Below are positions 36,004 through 45,034 of a DNA stretch of 64,000 nt, piece after piece. The translations under genes were made by a program, and so were the position numbers. Each line of letters opens with the position of its first letter. The first letter of the stretch is position 1. Origin of the DNA: Natrinema halophilum (GTDB lineage: Archaea; Halobacteriota; Halobacteria; Halobacteriales; Natrialbaceae); NCBI RefSeq assembly GCF_013402815.2, contig NZ_CP084880.1, forward strand, positions 310,001-374,000, written 5' to 3'. The notes under the pieces are model-generated. The model did no database searches. It saw only the letters and a list, made by a program, of their open reading frames with translations, and was not told the origin of the DNA.

Positions 36004-37401
36004 ATGTCAGATTCAACTGACAATACTTCGCGGGTGGCGGGGTTCTTCGGGTTCGAAGAACACGGTACCGACCTGAAAACAGAGGTGGTGGCAGGAATCA
36101 CGACGTTCCTCACGATGTCGTACATCATCGTCGTCAACCCTGCAATTCTCTCCGCGGCGATTCAGATAGATGGCTACACCGATCAGGAAGTCTTCCAGAT
36201 GATCGCCATCGCGACGATTCTATCGTCAGTGATTGGCATTCTCGTCATGGCCCTGTACGCGAATCGACCGTTCGGATTGGCGCCGGGGATGGGGCTGAAC
36301 GCGTACTTCGCGTTCACGGTCGTCATCGGACTCGGTGTCCCGTGGCAAACGGCGCTTGCGGCCGTCTTCGTCGAGGGGATCATTTTCATCCTGTTGACGT
36401 TCGTGGGCGCGAGACGATACATCATCGAACTGTTCCCGGAACCGGTCAAGTTCGCCGTCGGTGCAGGTATCGGGTTGTTCCTCCTGTTGCTCGGCCTCAT
36501 CGAGATGAACGTGATCGTTGCGGCCGACGCGACGCTGGTCCAGATGAACGACGTGGCGACTGACCCCGTTGCGCTCCTTTCGCTTGCGGGTCTCGCGTTG
36601 ACCTTCATTCTCTACGCGAAGGGAATTACTGGTGCGATAATCATGGGGATAATTACGACTGCGCTTGCGGGCTGGGGCCTCACGCTCGGCGGCGTAGTCG
36701 ACCGCGGGGTACTCGCGCCAGAAAATCTCTCCTCGGCACAGTACGACATATCGCCGCTGTTCGGTGCGTTCATCGACGGCTTCAGCGAGATCGAACCGGC
36801 AACGTTCGCGCTGGTCGTGTTCACGTTCTTCTTCGTCGACTTTTTCGACACTGCGGGCACGCTCATCGGTGTCTCGCAGTTCGGCGGATTCCTCGACGAA
36901 AACGGTGACTTGCCCGAGATGGAGAAGCCGCTCATGGCCGACGCAGTCGGAACCACTGCCGGTGCGATACTCGGGACGTCGACGGTGACGACCTTCGTCG
37001 AGAGTTCGGCGGGGATTGAGGAAGGGGGCCGGACTGGGATGACGGCGCTCGTCGCCGGCATCCTCTTTCTGTTGTCCCTGCTCGCTGTCCCCCTGATCAC
37101 AGCGATTCCGCAGTACGCGTCTTATCTCGCGCTGGTCGTCGTCGGGCTCATTATGCTGGGCAGTGTGACGGATATCGACTGGGACAATCCGGCCTGGCTC
37201 ATCCCGAGCGGACTCACCATCACCGTCATGCCGCTTACAGCTTCCGTTGCCGACGGACTTGCGGCGGGAATCGTCACTTATCCGATCGTCAAAGCAGCGA
37301 TGGGTGAACTGGATGACGTCCGCCCAGGTCAGTGGCTTCTGGCTGTGGCGTTTATTTTCTATTACTACATCACCGCAGGAGGTGTAATATCTGGTACATA
37401 A
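36004..37401 (+). CDS. NCS2-family purine permease, AzgA/PbuG type
   Basis: 465 residues from ATG 36004. About 14 membrane segments. AzgA-branch motifs: GFEEHGTDLKTEVVAGITTFLTMSYI at the N-terminus (residues about 20-45, GTDLKTEVVAG is diagnostic), GMGLNAYFAF, FFFVDFFDTAGTLIG and LGTSTVTTFVESSAG. Members import adenine, guanine or hypoxanthine by proton symport. It neighbours a second, UraA-type permease, adenine deaminase and the molybdenum hydroxylases, so it probably supplies purine bases. Substrate preference within purines is not readable. Confidence 0.88.
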   Translation: MSDSTDNTSRVAGFFGFEEHGTDLKTEVVAGITTFLTMSYIIVVNPAILSAAIQIDGYTDQEVFQMIAIATILSSVIGILVMALYANRPFGLAPGMGLNAYFAFTVVIGLGVPWQTALAAVFVEGIIFILLTFVGARRYIIELFPEPVKFAVGAGIGLFLLLLGLIEMNVIVAADATLVQMNDVATDPVALLSLAGLALTFILYAKGITGAIIMGIITTALAGWGLTLGGVVDRGVLAPENLSSAQYDISPLFGAFIDGFSEIEPATFALVVFTFFFVDFFDTAGTLIGVSQFGGFLDENGDLPEMEKPLMADAVGTTAGAILGTSTVTTFVESSAGIEEGGRTGMTALVAGILFLLSLLAVPLITAIPQYASYLALVVVGLIMLGSVTDIDWDNPAWLIPSGLTITVMPLTASVADGLAAGIVTYPIVKAAMGELDDVRPGQWLLAVAFIFYYYITAGGVISGT

Positions 37402-37574
37402 AATCCGTTTGTTGTTCGTTCATTTGATTCCACAATCCGAGCAATAATCTGTGGAATAATGTGATAACGAACTAGTGTGTGGCTCTTTGCTCCCCATTTT
37501 CGTCATATAGTGGCCAAATACCTGCCCTACAAAGAACTTATCAAGGTCGGGGATGATCTGGGTTATGTTATCCC

Positions 37575-38960
37575 ATGTCATCCAGTGATGGGTCGATCGA
37601 TCTGGCGTATGAACTAGAAGACAAACCGCCGATACCGGAGGCGCTTTTACTCGGATTGCAACACGTATCGGCGATGTTCGTCCCGACGATTGCGGTGGCA
37701 ATCATCGTCGCCGGTGCAGTCGGGGTCAGCAGCGGTGACACGACGTACCTCATCCAGATGGTCCTGGTATTCTCCGGGTTGGCCACGCTCGTTCAGGTCT
37801 TCCCGTTTGGACCGGTCGGTGCGAAACTTCCGATCGTGATGGGGACGAGTTTCGCGTTCGTCGGCGCGGCGATAGCCATCGGCAGTCAGTACGGGCTCGA
37901 TGCGGTCTTCGGTGCGGTCGTCATCGGTGCGCTGGTCGAGATTCTGATCGGCTGGCAGTACGATCGGATCAAAACTCTGTTCCCACCGCTCGTTACTGGC
38001 CTCATCGTCATGATCCTCGGTCTCTACCTGATCCCGGTCGGGATGGACTACATGGCAGGCGGGGTCGGCGCGTCCGATTACGGTTCATACACGAACCTCG
38101 GCCTCGCATTGCTCGTCCTGGGTGTCACCGTCGGAATGAACCTGTTTATGGACGGAATCTGGCGGCTTCTCAGCATTCTGATTGGAATCGTCGTCGGCTA
38201 CATCGCCGCCGTCGCCCTGGGCGTCGTAGATTTCTCCACTGTCGCGGACGCGGGCTGGTTCGCACTCCCGATTCCGGGCCGATTCGGGTTCCAGTTCGAA
38301 CCGGTCGCCATCCTGACGATCACCGCGATTCACATCACAGCTGCGATAGAATCCATCGGGGATATGTCCGGAATCACGGCTGCAGAAGGACGAAACCCTG
38401 ACAATGACGAAATTAGTGGCGGCCTCTTCGTCGACGGTCTCGGCAGTTCGATCGGCGCCATTTTCGGCGCGTTCCCGCTGACGACGTTCTCACAGAACGT
38501 CGGAATAATCAACTTCACTGGCGTTATGAGCCGCTATGTGGTCGGCATTAGCGGTGCCGTGTTGCTGGTTCTCGGATTCATTCCGAAGGTCAGCGCCGTC
38601 GTCGCGACGATCCCAAGCGCCGTTCTCGGCGGTGCGGTGATCGTCATGTTCGGTATGGTGATGGCGAGCGGCCTCCGGCTCATCTTCTTGAACGAACGCA
38701 TGAACCGCCGGAACATGGTGATCATAGCCGTCTCGATCGGTCTCGGTCTCGGCGTCGAAGTTCGAGCCGAAATCTTCGAAGCGATGCCGACCGGGGTCCG
38801 CATTTTCTTCGGCAACGCGATTATCATGACCGCGATCTGTGCGGTCCTGCTCAATACGCTCGTCCCGCGCCCGGACGGAGAGTACGAGATGGGACTCGAA
38901 GAGCCGGTCGACGGCGACGATCCATCACCGGCGGAACCCACTGCCATGAACGAAGACTAA
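37575..38960 (+). CDS. NCS2-family xanthine/uracil permease
   Basis: 461 residues, about 14 membrane segments. UraA/XanQ/UapA-type motifs: ITAIHITAAIESIGDMSGI (the catalytic-site glutamate in segment 8), DGLGSSIGAIFGAFPLTTFSQNVGIINFTGV with the QNxGxxxxTxV signature of segment 10, and GAVIVMFGMVMASG. Full QN and T pattern fits xanthine- or urate-type members. The C-terminus is acidic and polar. Next to the AzgA-type permease, the pair gives one carrier for adenine/guanine-like bases and one for oxopurines. The function is inferred from family and neighbours. Confidence 0.87.
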   Translation: MSSSDGSIDLAYELEDKPPIPEALLLGLQHVSAMFVPTIAVAIIVAGAVGVSSGDTTYLIQMVLVFSGLATLVQVFPFGPVGAKLPIVMGTSFAFVGAAIAIGSQYGLDAVFGAVVIGALVEILIGWQYDRIKTLFPPLVTGLIVMILGLYLIPVGMDYMAGGVGASDYGSYTNLGLALLVLGVTVGMNLFMDGIWRLLSILIGIVVGYIAAVALGVVDFSTVADAGWFALPIPGRFGFQFEPVAILTITAIHITAAIESIGDMSGITAAEGRNPDNDEISGGLFVDGLGSSIGAIFGAFPLTTFSQNVGIINFTGVMSRYVVGISGAVLLVLGFIPKVSAVVATIPSAVLGGAVIVMFGMVMASGLRLIFLNERMNRRNMVIIAVSIGLGLGVEVRAEIFEAMPTGVRIFFGNAIIMTAICAVLLNTLVPRPDGEYEMGLEEPVDGDDPSPAEPTAMNED

Positions 38961-39075
38961 TACTGATTACAAAGCGAGCATACAGCATAGGTATGCACAG
39001 AACAGGTCCGACCGATCGCACGCCCGGCCAATCGACGGCCGTCGCAGTACACGGGAGTAGCATCACGACCCATAC

Positions 39076-40746
39076 ATGAACCGCGTCGACACACTCGTTC
39101 GGGGAACGCTCGTCAACGTCAACACCGGGTCCCTCGAAGACCGGGCGATCGCCATAGACGATGGGGAAATAGTCGCGCTCGAGGAGCGGCCGGCAGATCG
39201 GGAACTCGAGGCCGAATACGTCGCTCCGGGATTGATCGACGCACACGTACACGTCGAGTCGAGCATGGTCACGGTGCCTCAGTACGGCGAAGCACTGGTG
39301 CCTCGCGGGGTGACAAGTATCATCCACGACCCCCACGAAATCGCGAACGTCCTCGGCGCCGACGGCGTCCGGGCCGCCTTCGAAGACGCGACGCAAACCC
39401 CGTTGAAGGTCAGGTTCGGCGTCCCGTCGAGCGTGCCCGCTTCGAATTTGCAGGACGGCGGTGCGACGCTCGACGCCGACGACGTCTCGCCGCTGCTCGA
39501 TCACGAACTGGTCGTCGCACTCGCGGAGGTGATGGACCTGCCCGCTCTCGTCGGGGGCGACGAGGACCTGCACGCGAAAATCGGTGCCGCGCGTGAGCGC
39601 GGGCTCACGGTCGACGGACACCTTCCGCGGGTGTCCGGTTCGGACCTGCAGGAGGCTGCACGATACCTCGACAACGATCACGAGAGTATTACCGAGGCCG
39701 AGGCACGCGAGAAAGTCGACCTCGGATTCCGCGTCTACCTGCGCGAAGGATCGTCGACGAAGAACCTCGCCGACCTCGTGAGTCTCGTCGACGACGTTCC
39801 CACGCGTCGGCTGTCGCTGTGTACGGACGACCGCGACGTAGTCGATCTGGTCGAAAACGGCGGCGTCGACTTCGCGGTGCGAAAGGCGATCGACGAGGGC
39901 GTCGACCCTGTCGAAGCCGTCCAGATGGCGACGCTGAACACGGCCGAGTCCTACGACCTTCCGTTCGGACGGATCGAACCGGGTGCGCCAGCCGATCTCG
40001 TCTTGCTCGACGACCTCGAGTCGTGGAGCGTCGATCACGTCCTCGTCGATGGACGGCTCGATCCGACGAGCACTCAGCGCGATCCACCATCGACCGCACT
40101 CTCGACGGGGACCGTGGATTTCGCTCCGGTTGCGGAGCCCGATCTCGCGCTCCCCGCCCCTGAATCGGCGTCGGAGACGGCCACCGTCCGCGTAATCGAC
40201 CTCGTCGGGGGGATTCAGACGGGACGTGCCGAAGCGTCACTTCCCGTCGACGACGGTACGATCCAACCGGCACCCGACGAGGACGTGCTTCCGATCGCGG
40301 TCATCGAACGGCACGGCCGCGACGCCGGCATCGGCCGCGGCTTCGTCGAGGGGCTCGGCCTCGAGCGCGGGGCGATCGGGTCGACGGTCGCACACGACGC
40401 ACACAACTGCGTCGTTGCGGGAACGTCCTACGATGCGATGGCTCGAGTTGCGAATCATCTCCGAGCGGTCGACGGTGGTATCGCGGTGTGCGATCCCGAA
40501 CGTGAGGGTGACGACATTTCGGCGATTCCGTTGCCCGTGGCCGGGTTAATGTCGGACGAGCCGTTGACTGACGTCTTCGAGCAGTTCAAATCGGTCACCG
40601 CCCGGGCGGAAGACCTCGGCCTCGACCGCCACGGTCTGATGACGCTTTCGTTCCTCGCTCTCGAGGTGATCCCGGAGTACCGGTTGACGAACCGGGGGCT
40701 CGTCGACGTCGAGCGCTGGGACCACGTCGACGCAGTGGTCGAGTGA
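39076..40746 (+). CDS. ade: adenine deaminase
   Basis: 556 residues, converting adenine to hypoxanthine plus ammonia. Adenine-deaminase (AdeC) features: APGLIDAHVHVESSMVTVPQY (metal HxH and the E-S-S motif), PRGVTSIIHDPHEIANV, the metal-binding and substrate region AEVMDLPALVGGD, SLCTDDRDV, and a C-terminal domain ending in the AHDAHNCVVAGTSYDAM and SFLALEVIPEYRLTNRGLVD motifs. It is followed 120 bases later by the DsrE-type gene and probably opens the plus-strand purine/selenium run. The hypoxanthine product can enter hydroxylation to xanthine or salvage by the phosphoribosyltransferase at 47.8 kb. Confidence 0.92.
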   Translation: MNRVDTLVRGTLVNVNTGSLEDRAIAIDDGEIVALEERPADRELEAEYVAPGLIDAHVHVESSMVTVPQYGEALVPRGVTSIIHDPHEIANVLGADGVRAAFEDATQTPLKVRFGVPSSVPASNLQDGGATLDADDVSPLLDHELVVALAEVMDLPALVGGDEDLHAKIGAARERGLTVDGHLPRVSGSDLQEAARYLDNDHESITEAEAREKVDLGFRVYLREGSSTKNLADLVSLVDDVPTRRLSLCTDDRDVVDLVENGGVDFAVRKAIDEGVDPVEAVQMATLNTAESYDLPFGRIEPGAPADLVLLDDLESWSVDHVLVDGRLDPTSTQRDPPSTALSTGTVDFAPVAEPDLALPAPESASETATVRVIDLVGGIQTGRAEASLPVDDGTIQPAPDEDVLPIAVIERHGRDAGIGRGFVEGLGLERGAIGSTVAHDAHNCVVAGTSYDAMARVANHLRAVDGGIAVCDPEREGDDISAIPLPVAGLMSDEPLTDVFEQFKSVTARAEDLGLDRHGLMTLSFLALEVIPEYRLTNRGLVDVERWDHVDAVVE

Positions 40747-40865
40747 CTCGGGACAGTCGCGCCGAGACGGGAAGGCGGAACGACAGGCGGTCGACGGCCG
40801 GTTCGTCCGAATGATATTTTGTGGGATGCTAACTCTTATTATCGCACTCGGCCAACGTCTCGGAC

Positions 40866-41237
40866 ATGATCCACGTCGGGTTTCTGCTTACCGGTGGCCC
40901 CTTCGATAGCGAACGGTGGCGGACAGCATACGAACTCGGCCGGGCAGCGCTCGACGCCGGTCACGAGGTCACGTACTTCCATTATCTCGACGGCGCCTAC
41001 GTTCCGGTCGCCGACCAGCACCTCCCCGACTGTTCGGAGGCGGGACTGTACGACGAAATGCCGACGGATAAGTTTCAGGACCTGATCGACGACGGTGCCG
41101 AGGTGATTTGCTGCGGCCTCTGTGTGAACGCACGGGGTATCGACGCCGAAACGGACTACCCGGACGGCGTCGAAGTCGGTCTGCTGCCGGATCTGGCGGA
41201 TATACTCGGCGAGGCCGATCGGGTGATCTCGCTATGA
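40866..41237 (+). CDS. DsrE-like protein (first of a DsrE/F/H-type trio)
   Basis: 123 residues. DsrE/TusD-type alpha/beta fold: MIHVGFLLTGGPFDSERWRTAY, GHEVTYFHYLDG and the active-site-like ICCGLCVNARGID with C82, C83 and C86; C56 is separate. In DsrE/TusD one cysteine carries persulfide. It overlaps the next gene by ATGA. The trio is absent from housekeeping sulfur operons here and sits directly upstream of the XdhC-YqeB fusion. I infer a chalcogen-transfer role for the molybdenum cofactor; the partner and the element are unproven. Confidence 0.75.
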   Translation: MIHVGFLLTGGPFDSERWRTAYELGRAALDAGHEVTYFHYLDGAYVPVADQHLPDCSEAGLYDEMPTDKFQDLIDDGAEVICCGLCVNARGIDAETDYPDGVEVGLLPDLADILGEADRVISL

Positions 41238-41587
41238 AACGAGACGTCCTCGTCTTGCTCACGCGAGGGCCATACGGTCGCGTCCACGTCCCTGAAGGGC
41301 TTCGGGCGGCTCGTGGCGTCGCTGCCGGCTTCGATCGTCACGACGTCTCCGTCGTGTTCACGCAGGACGGTATCTACGCCGCTCGAGCGGCGGTCGACCG
41401 CGATGCGCTCAACATGACCGACCATCTCATCGACCTCGCAGAGGAAGAGGGTGAGTTGTTCGTCGACGAGGCATCGATGACGGCACGCGACGTCACACCC
41501 GAGGAAATAGCTCCCGACGTCGGCATCAAGACCGGCGAGGAGATCGCGTCGATGATCAAGCAGGCTGATCACACTCTCGACTTTTGA
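41234..41587 (+). CDS. DsrF/TusC-like protein (second of the trio)
   Basis: 117 residues, start overlapping the DsrE-like stop (ATGA at 41234-41237). It shows the DsrE-superfamily pattern (KRDVLVLLTRGPYG, FDRHDVSVVFTQDGIYAA, DLAEEEGELFVDE) with no cysteine at all, as in TusC/DsrF, which are structural members of the TusBCD complex. The C-terminus is EIASMIKQADHTLDF. It is probably one subunit of a hetero-oligomer with the flanking two proteins. Confidence 0.7.
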   Translation: MKRDVLVLLTRGPYGRVHVPEGLRAARGVAAGFDRHDVSVVFTQDGIYAARAAVDRDALNMTDHLIDLAEEEGELFVDEASMTARDVTPEEIAPDVGIKTGEEIASMIKQADHTLDF

Positions 41588-41589
41588 CA

Positions 41590-41835
41590 ATGTTGTATTT
41601 GATTGACAAACCGATGGCGGAAATCGGACTGCGATCGGCGGCGAACGACGACGACGGAATCGTCGTCCTGATACAGGACGGCGTCTTGCTCGATCCGGAT
41701 CTCGACGCGCCGACGCTCGCAGTCGAACGCGACCTCGAGATGCGCGGTCTGACCGCGCCCGAACGAATCGACACCGTCACGTACGACGAACTGATGACGC
41801 TCATGGTCGATCACGAGGTGACGAGTTTCGTATGA
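41590..41835 (+). CDS. DsrH/TusB-like small protein (third of the trio)
   Basis: 81 residues from ATG 41590 (TTG 41584 would overlap the previous stop). It has MLYLIDKPMAEIGL at the N-terminus, then VVLIQDGVLLDP and a C-terminal TYDELMTLMVDHEVTSFV, the usual DsrH/TusB layout (L-L-x-x-D-G-V and a final (D/E)-H). It has no cysteine. The DsrH role is as a partner subunit. It overlaps the ATG of the XdhC-YqeB fusion by four bases, so all four genes form one co-translated set. Confidence 0.7.
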   Translation: MLYLIDKPMAEIGLRSAANDDDGIVVLIQDGVLLDPDLDAPTLAVERDLEMRGLTAPERIDTVTYDELMTLMVDHEVTSFV

Positions 41836-43409
41836 CGCTCTTCGATCGCGTCGACGAACTCGTCGAGCAGGGACGGCCGGCCTCGATGCTGACCGTCGTG
41901 GGCAAAGACGGAAGTGCGCCGCGGGACGTCGGGGCGAAAATGCTCGTGACCGACGAAGACGAGTACGGAACGATCGGCGGCGGAACGGTCGAAGGGCTCG
42001 CCGTCGACGAAGCTCGTGACGTCCTCCGCGGCGACGCCGATCCCGGGGTCCGGTCGTACGAACTGCGTCCCGGCGGCAACACCGGCATGGTCTGTGGCGG
42101 GTCCATGGACGTCTTTATCGATCGAATCCGGGGCCGCTCTCGGCTCCATGTCGCGGGCGGTGGACACATCGGCGTCGAACTCGCGGCGATGGGGAACCGA
42201 CTCGGTTACGACGTCACCGTCGTCGACGACCGCGAGGAATACGCATCCTCGGACCGGTTTGCTGCGGAGGCGGACGTCGTTCACGGGGACTACGACGAGG
42301 TCCTCGCCGAACTCCCGATGACGTCGGAAACGGCGGTCGCCGTCGCGACGCGAAGCGGAACGTTCGACCGACAGGCCGTCGCCGCCGCAATCGACGGTGG
42401 CGCCGGCTACGTCGGCGTCGTTGCCAGCGAAGACAAGGCGGCTCACATTTTCGATTCGTTGCTCGAGGAGGGTTACTCGCGCCGAGACCTCGTTCGCGTC
42501 CGCGCGCCCGTCGGGCTCGACCTCGGTGGGGGTGGACCCGAAGACGTCGCGCTCTCGGTTCTCGCCGAGATGCACCGCGATCGCTACGACACGACAGGCG
42601 AGCGAGCGACCAGACACGATCTCGAGGACCTCGTCGTCGTTCGCGGTGGCGGCGACCTCGGGAGTGGTGTGGTCTATCGCCTCCATCGAGCAGGCTATCC
42701 GGTCATCGTGGCTGAGACGGCGCGGCCGACCGTCGTCCGCCGCGCGGTCGCGTTCGGCGCTGCGATGTACGAGGACGAAGTCTCCATACAGGGCGTCACG
42801 GGCCGTCAGGCCGCCGATATCGACGACGCACTCGCCGCTATCAAAGACGACGAGGTGCCCGTCCTCGAGGACCCGAACGCGACCGTCGTCGACGAACTCG
42901 AGCCGAAGGCCGTCGTCGATGCGATTATGGCCAAGGGGAAGACGGACACCGGAACCCGCCGGGACCTCGCGGACGTCGTCATCGGTCTCGGTCCGGGATT
43001 CGAGGCCGGCGAGAACGTGGACGCCGTCGTCGAAACCGATCGTGGACACGAACTCGGACACGTCATCTACGACGGGAAACCCAGCCCGTACGACGGCGAA
43101 CCGGGTGAACGTCGTGGGTACACTCACGAGCGAGTTCTCAGAGCCCCAAGCGACGGCGTGTGGTCGCCGTCGGTCGAAATCGGCGACATCGTCGAGGCGG
43201 AGGCAACCGTCGGCTACGTCGACGACGATCCGGTCGTCACGGCAATCGGCGGGCTCGTCCGGGGACTCGTCCACGACGGCGTTTCCGTCTCTTCTGGCGC
43301 GAAACTCGGTGACGTCGATCCCCGAGATGACGTCGACTACACGAAGATTTCCGACAAAGCGCTCTGTCTCGGCGGCGGCGTTCTCGAAGCGTTGCTCAAC
43401 CTCTCCTAG
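41832..43409 (+). CDS. XdhC-YqeB fusion protein, selenium-dependent hydroxylase accessory
   Basis: 525 residues. Residues 1-about 252 are XdhC/CoxF-type: GSAPRDVGAKMLV, GGGTVEGLA, the MVCGG site with C88, a Rossmann VAGGGHIGVELA, then APVGLDLGG and EDVALSVLAEM. After a short linker, residues about 266-525 match YqeB: VVRGGGDLGSGVVYRLHRAGY, VVRRAVAFGAAMYEDEVSI, VIGLGPGFEAG, HELGHVIYDG, ERVLRAPSDG and ISDKALCLGGGVLEALL. XdhC binds and sulfurates (or protects) the cofactor before insertion; YqeB is a selenium-dependent-hydroxylase maturation protein. Joining them suggests one step-by-step handover. It is last in the DsrE/F/H-like operon and faces selD. Confidence 0.87.
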   Translation: MTLFDRVDELVEQGRPASMLTVVGKDGSAPRDVGAKMLVTDEDEYGTIGGGTVEGLAVDEARDVLRGDADPGVRSYELRPGGNTGMVCGGSMDVFIDRIRGRSRLHVAGGGHIGVELAAMGNRLGYDVTVVDDREEYASSDRFAAEADVVHGDYDEVLAELPMTSETAVAVATRSGTFDRQAVAAAIDGGAGYVGVVASEDKAAHIFDSLLEEGYSRRDLVRVRAPVGLDLGGGGPEDVALSVLAEMHRDRYDTTGERATRHDLEDLVVVRGGGDLGSGVVYRLHRAGYPVIVAETARPTVVRRAVAFGAAMYEDEVSIQGVTGRQAADIDDALAAIKDDEVPVLEDPNATVVDELEPKAVVDAIMAKGKTDTGTRRDLADVVIGLGPGFEAGENVDAVVETDRGHELGHVIYDGKPSPYDGEPGERRGYTHERVLRAPSDGVWSPSVEIGDIVEAEATVGYVDDDPVVTAIGGLVRGLVHDGVSVSSGAKLGDVDPRDDVDYTKISDKALCLGGGVLEALLNLS

Positions 43410-43502
43410 AGACAGCTCGGACAAGCCGTTTGCAGTCGGTGTCCGTTCGATTCCACAGCCCGTACCCCGGTCAGGGGCTCGTGGACGATCAGCTGCGGGC
43501 GA

Positions 43503-44531
43503 TCAGCCGTGGACCCGTTCGATCGTCGGATCGACGATCGTCGCGCCGGAATCGGTCGTAACGCGGCCGACGTGACGATAGAACACGTTTGCATCTGAGA
43601 GGGAGGACTCGAACGCGTCCGTCTGTCGGTCAGGGACCGCTAGTAATAGCCCCCCGCTCGTTTCCGCACTCTCGCCGTCTTCGAGGCCGTAGCCGAAAAG
43701 CTGGGAGAGCTCGAGGGTGCCGTCGATGATGGGGAGGTGCGTGAGCTCGACGCCGACGCCGGCGTTCTCCGCGAGGACGCGAGCCTGTCCCAGGAGCCCG
43801 AAGCCCGTGATATCGGTCGCGGCCGTCGCGTATTCCCGGGCCGCGAGCATCGCGTCCCTGTTCGGCGTCGTCATCCACGCGAGCGCCTCGTCTGCGATGT
43901 CCTGTACGGGTCGGGCCGTCGTTTCCGCGATCGTCTCGCCGAATTCTCCGTCTCGCACACGGAGCGCGCCCATCGCCGGTTGCGTGCCGAGCGGTTTCGT
44001 CAGATAGAGACGGTCCGACGGCGAGGCGTCGCTCGTCTGGAGGACGTGTTCCGACGGAGTGGTGGCGATGACGGACCCGCCCGCGATCGGCCATGGGTTC
44101 ATGATCGTGTGTCCACCCGCGACGACGCCCTCCATGTCGTCCACCGCGTCGACGATGCCGCACAGAACGTCCGTGGCCGCGTCCGTTAGTTCCTGTGGCA
44201 GGCCGAGGACCACCAGAAATGTCAGATCATCGCCAGCACCGGTCGCGAACGCGTCGCTGGCCGCATTACACGCGGCGATGCGACCGAATTCGTACGGGTC
44301 GTCTATAATCGGCGTGAAGAAATCGATCGTGGAGACGACACTGAGACCGTCGGCGATGACGCGAGCGCTCGCGTCCTCGCCGACACCGAACTGCAGTTCC
44401 TCCTGAGCCTCGGATAACCCGACGTCTGTGAGCAACGAGTCGAGTTCGGCCTGACCGACTTTACACGAACAGCCGTGAAGCTCTGCGTATTCGGTCAGGG
44501 CTGGTGAGCGGTCGTCACCTGCGTCAGACAT
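43503..44531 (-). CDS. selD: selenide, water dikinase (selenophosphate synthase), Cys form
   Basis: 342 residues from ATG 44531. It makes selenophosphate from selenide and ATP. Motifs: HGCSCKVG with C21, C23 and K24 (equivalents of E. coli C17, C19 and K20; Cys, not selenocysteine), GEDASARV, TIDFFTPIIDDPYEFGRIAA, GGHTIMNPWPI, TKPLGTQPAMG, TDITGFGLLGQ and TSGGLLLAV. The active set is complete. No selA, selB or MnmH gene is seen in the window, fitting the orphan-SelD trait in which selenophosphate serves selenium-dependent molybdenum hydroxylases. It overlaps the TusA-like gene by eight bases and is convergent with the XdhC-YqeB fusion. Confidence 0.93.
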   Translation of the reverse strand: MSDAGDDRSPALTEYAELHGCSCKVGQAELDSLLTDVGLSEAQEELQFGVGEDASARVIADGLSVVSTIDFFTPIIDDPYEFGRIAACNAASDAFATGAGDDLTFLVVLGLPQELTDAATDVLCGIVDAVDDMEGVVAGGHTIMNPWPIAGGSVIATTPSEHVLQTSDASPSDRLYLTKPLGTQPAMGALRVRDGEFGETIAETTARPVQDIADEALAWMTTPNRDAMLAAREYATAATDITGFGLLGQARVLAENAGVGVELTHLPIIDGTLELSQLFGYGLEDGESAETSGGLLLAVPDRQTDAFESSLSDANVFYRHVGRVTTDSGATIVDPTIERVHG

Positions 44532-44784
44532 CCTCTTCCTCCGATCGGCTCGAGTCGGCAGATGGACGAATGAGCAATTCAAAGCTACCGTCGGCGTCTT
44601 CGGGTGCCGGCCGATCCTCGACTTCGTAGCCGTGTTTCGTACATGTTCGGCGGAGATTGGTTTCTGCTGGCGGGTAATCTCCCCGAACGAGCAGTTCGTC
44701 GTTCTCGCCCAGGTCGGACAACCGCCGACGAACGATGAGAGCGGGACGCGGACATACTTCCCCTGTGACGTCCACACGTTCCAT
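44524..44784 (-). CDS. TusA/SirA-family protein beside SelD (copy 2)
   Basis: 86 residues from ATG 44784. The active motif is EVCPRP with C11; a second cysteine is in the RRTCTKHGYEV segment. It is closely related to the copy at 25581-25868 (both share GDYPPAE, an RTC stretch and KHGY), but lacks that copy's extra cysteines. It is cotranscribed with selD by an eight-base overlap. SirA-like proteins beside orphan SelD were noted in published surveys. A likely role is to carry selenium as perselenide to or from SelD; sulfur carriage is the alternative. Confidence 0.85.
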   Translation of the reverse strand: MERVDVTGEVCPRPALIVRRRLSDLGENDELLVRGDYPPAETNLRRTCTKHGYEVEDRPAPEDADGSFELLIRPSADSSRSEEEDV

Positions 44785-45034
44785 ACCGATCCATTCCGAC
44801 CCTGTCCGAATAATTGTATCGCCACGCCTGGGTAGCGTCGGTGGGATCTCGTCACCTGTCTCCGACCGGTTCCGGCGGGAGCCGAATTCGGTTTCTCCTT
44901 CGAGCCGCCACCGGATTCCAATTCGATTTCGACCGGTTTGCTTTTTACGGGACGCTCGAGACGCACGTCCCGAGTCGTAGCCCAGAGGCGATTCCCGCCG
45001 CAACCCTCATCTCCCCGGCCACTGTGGATACACT

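Noticed and set aside
43503-44531. Possible selenocysteine in SelD
   Set aside because: The active-site codon reads TGC/TGT (cysteine) in the HGCSCK motif; there is no in-frame TGA.
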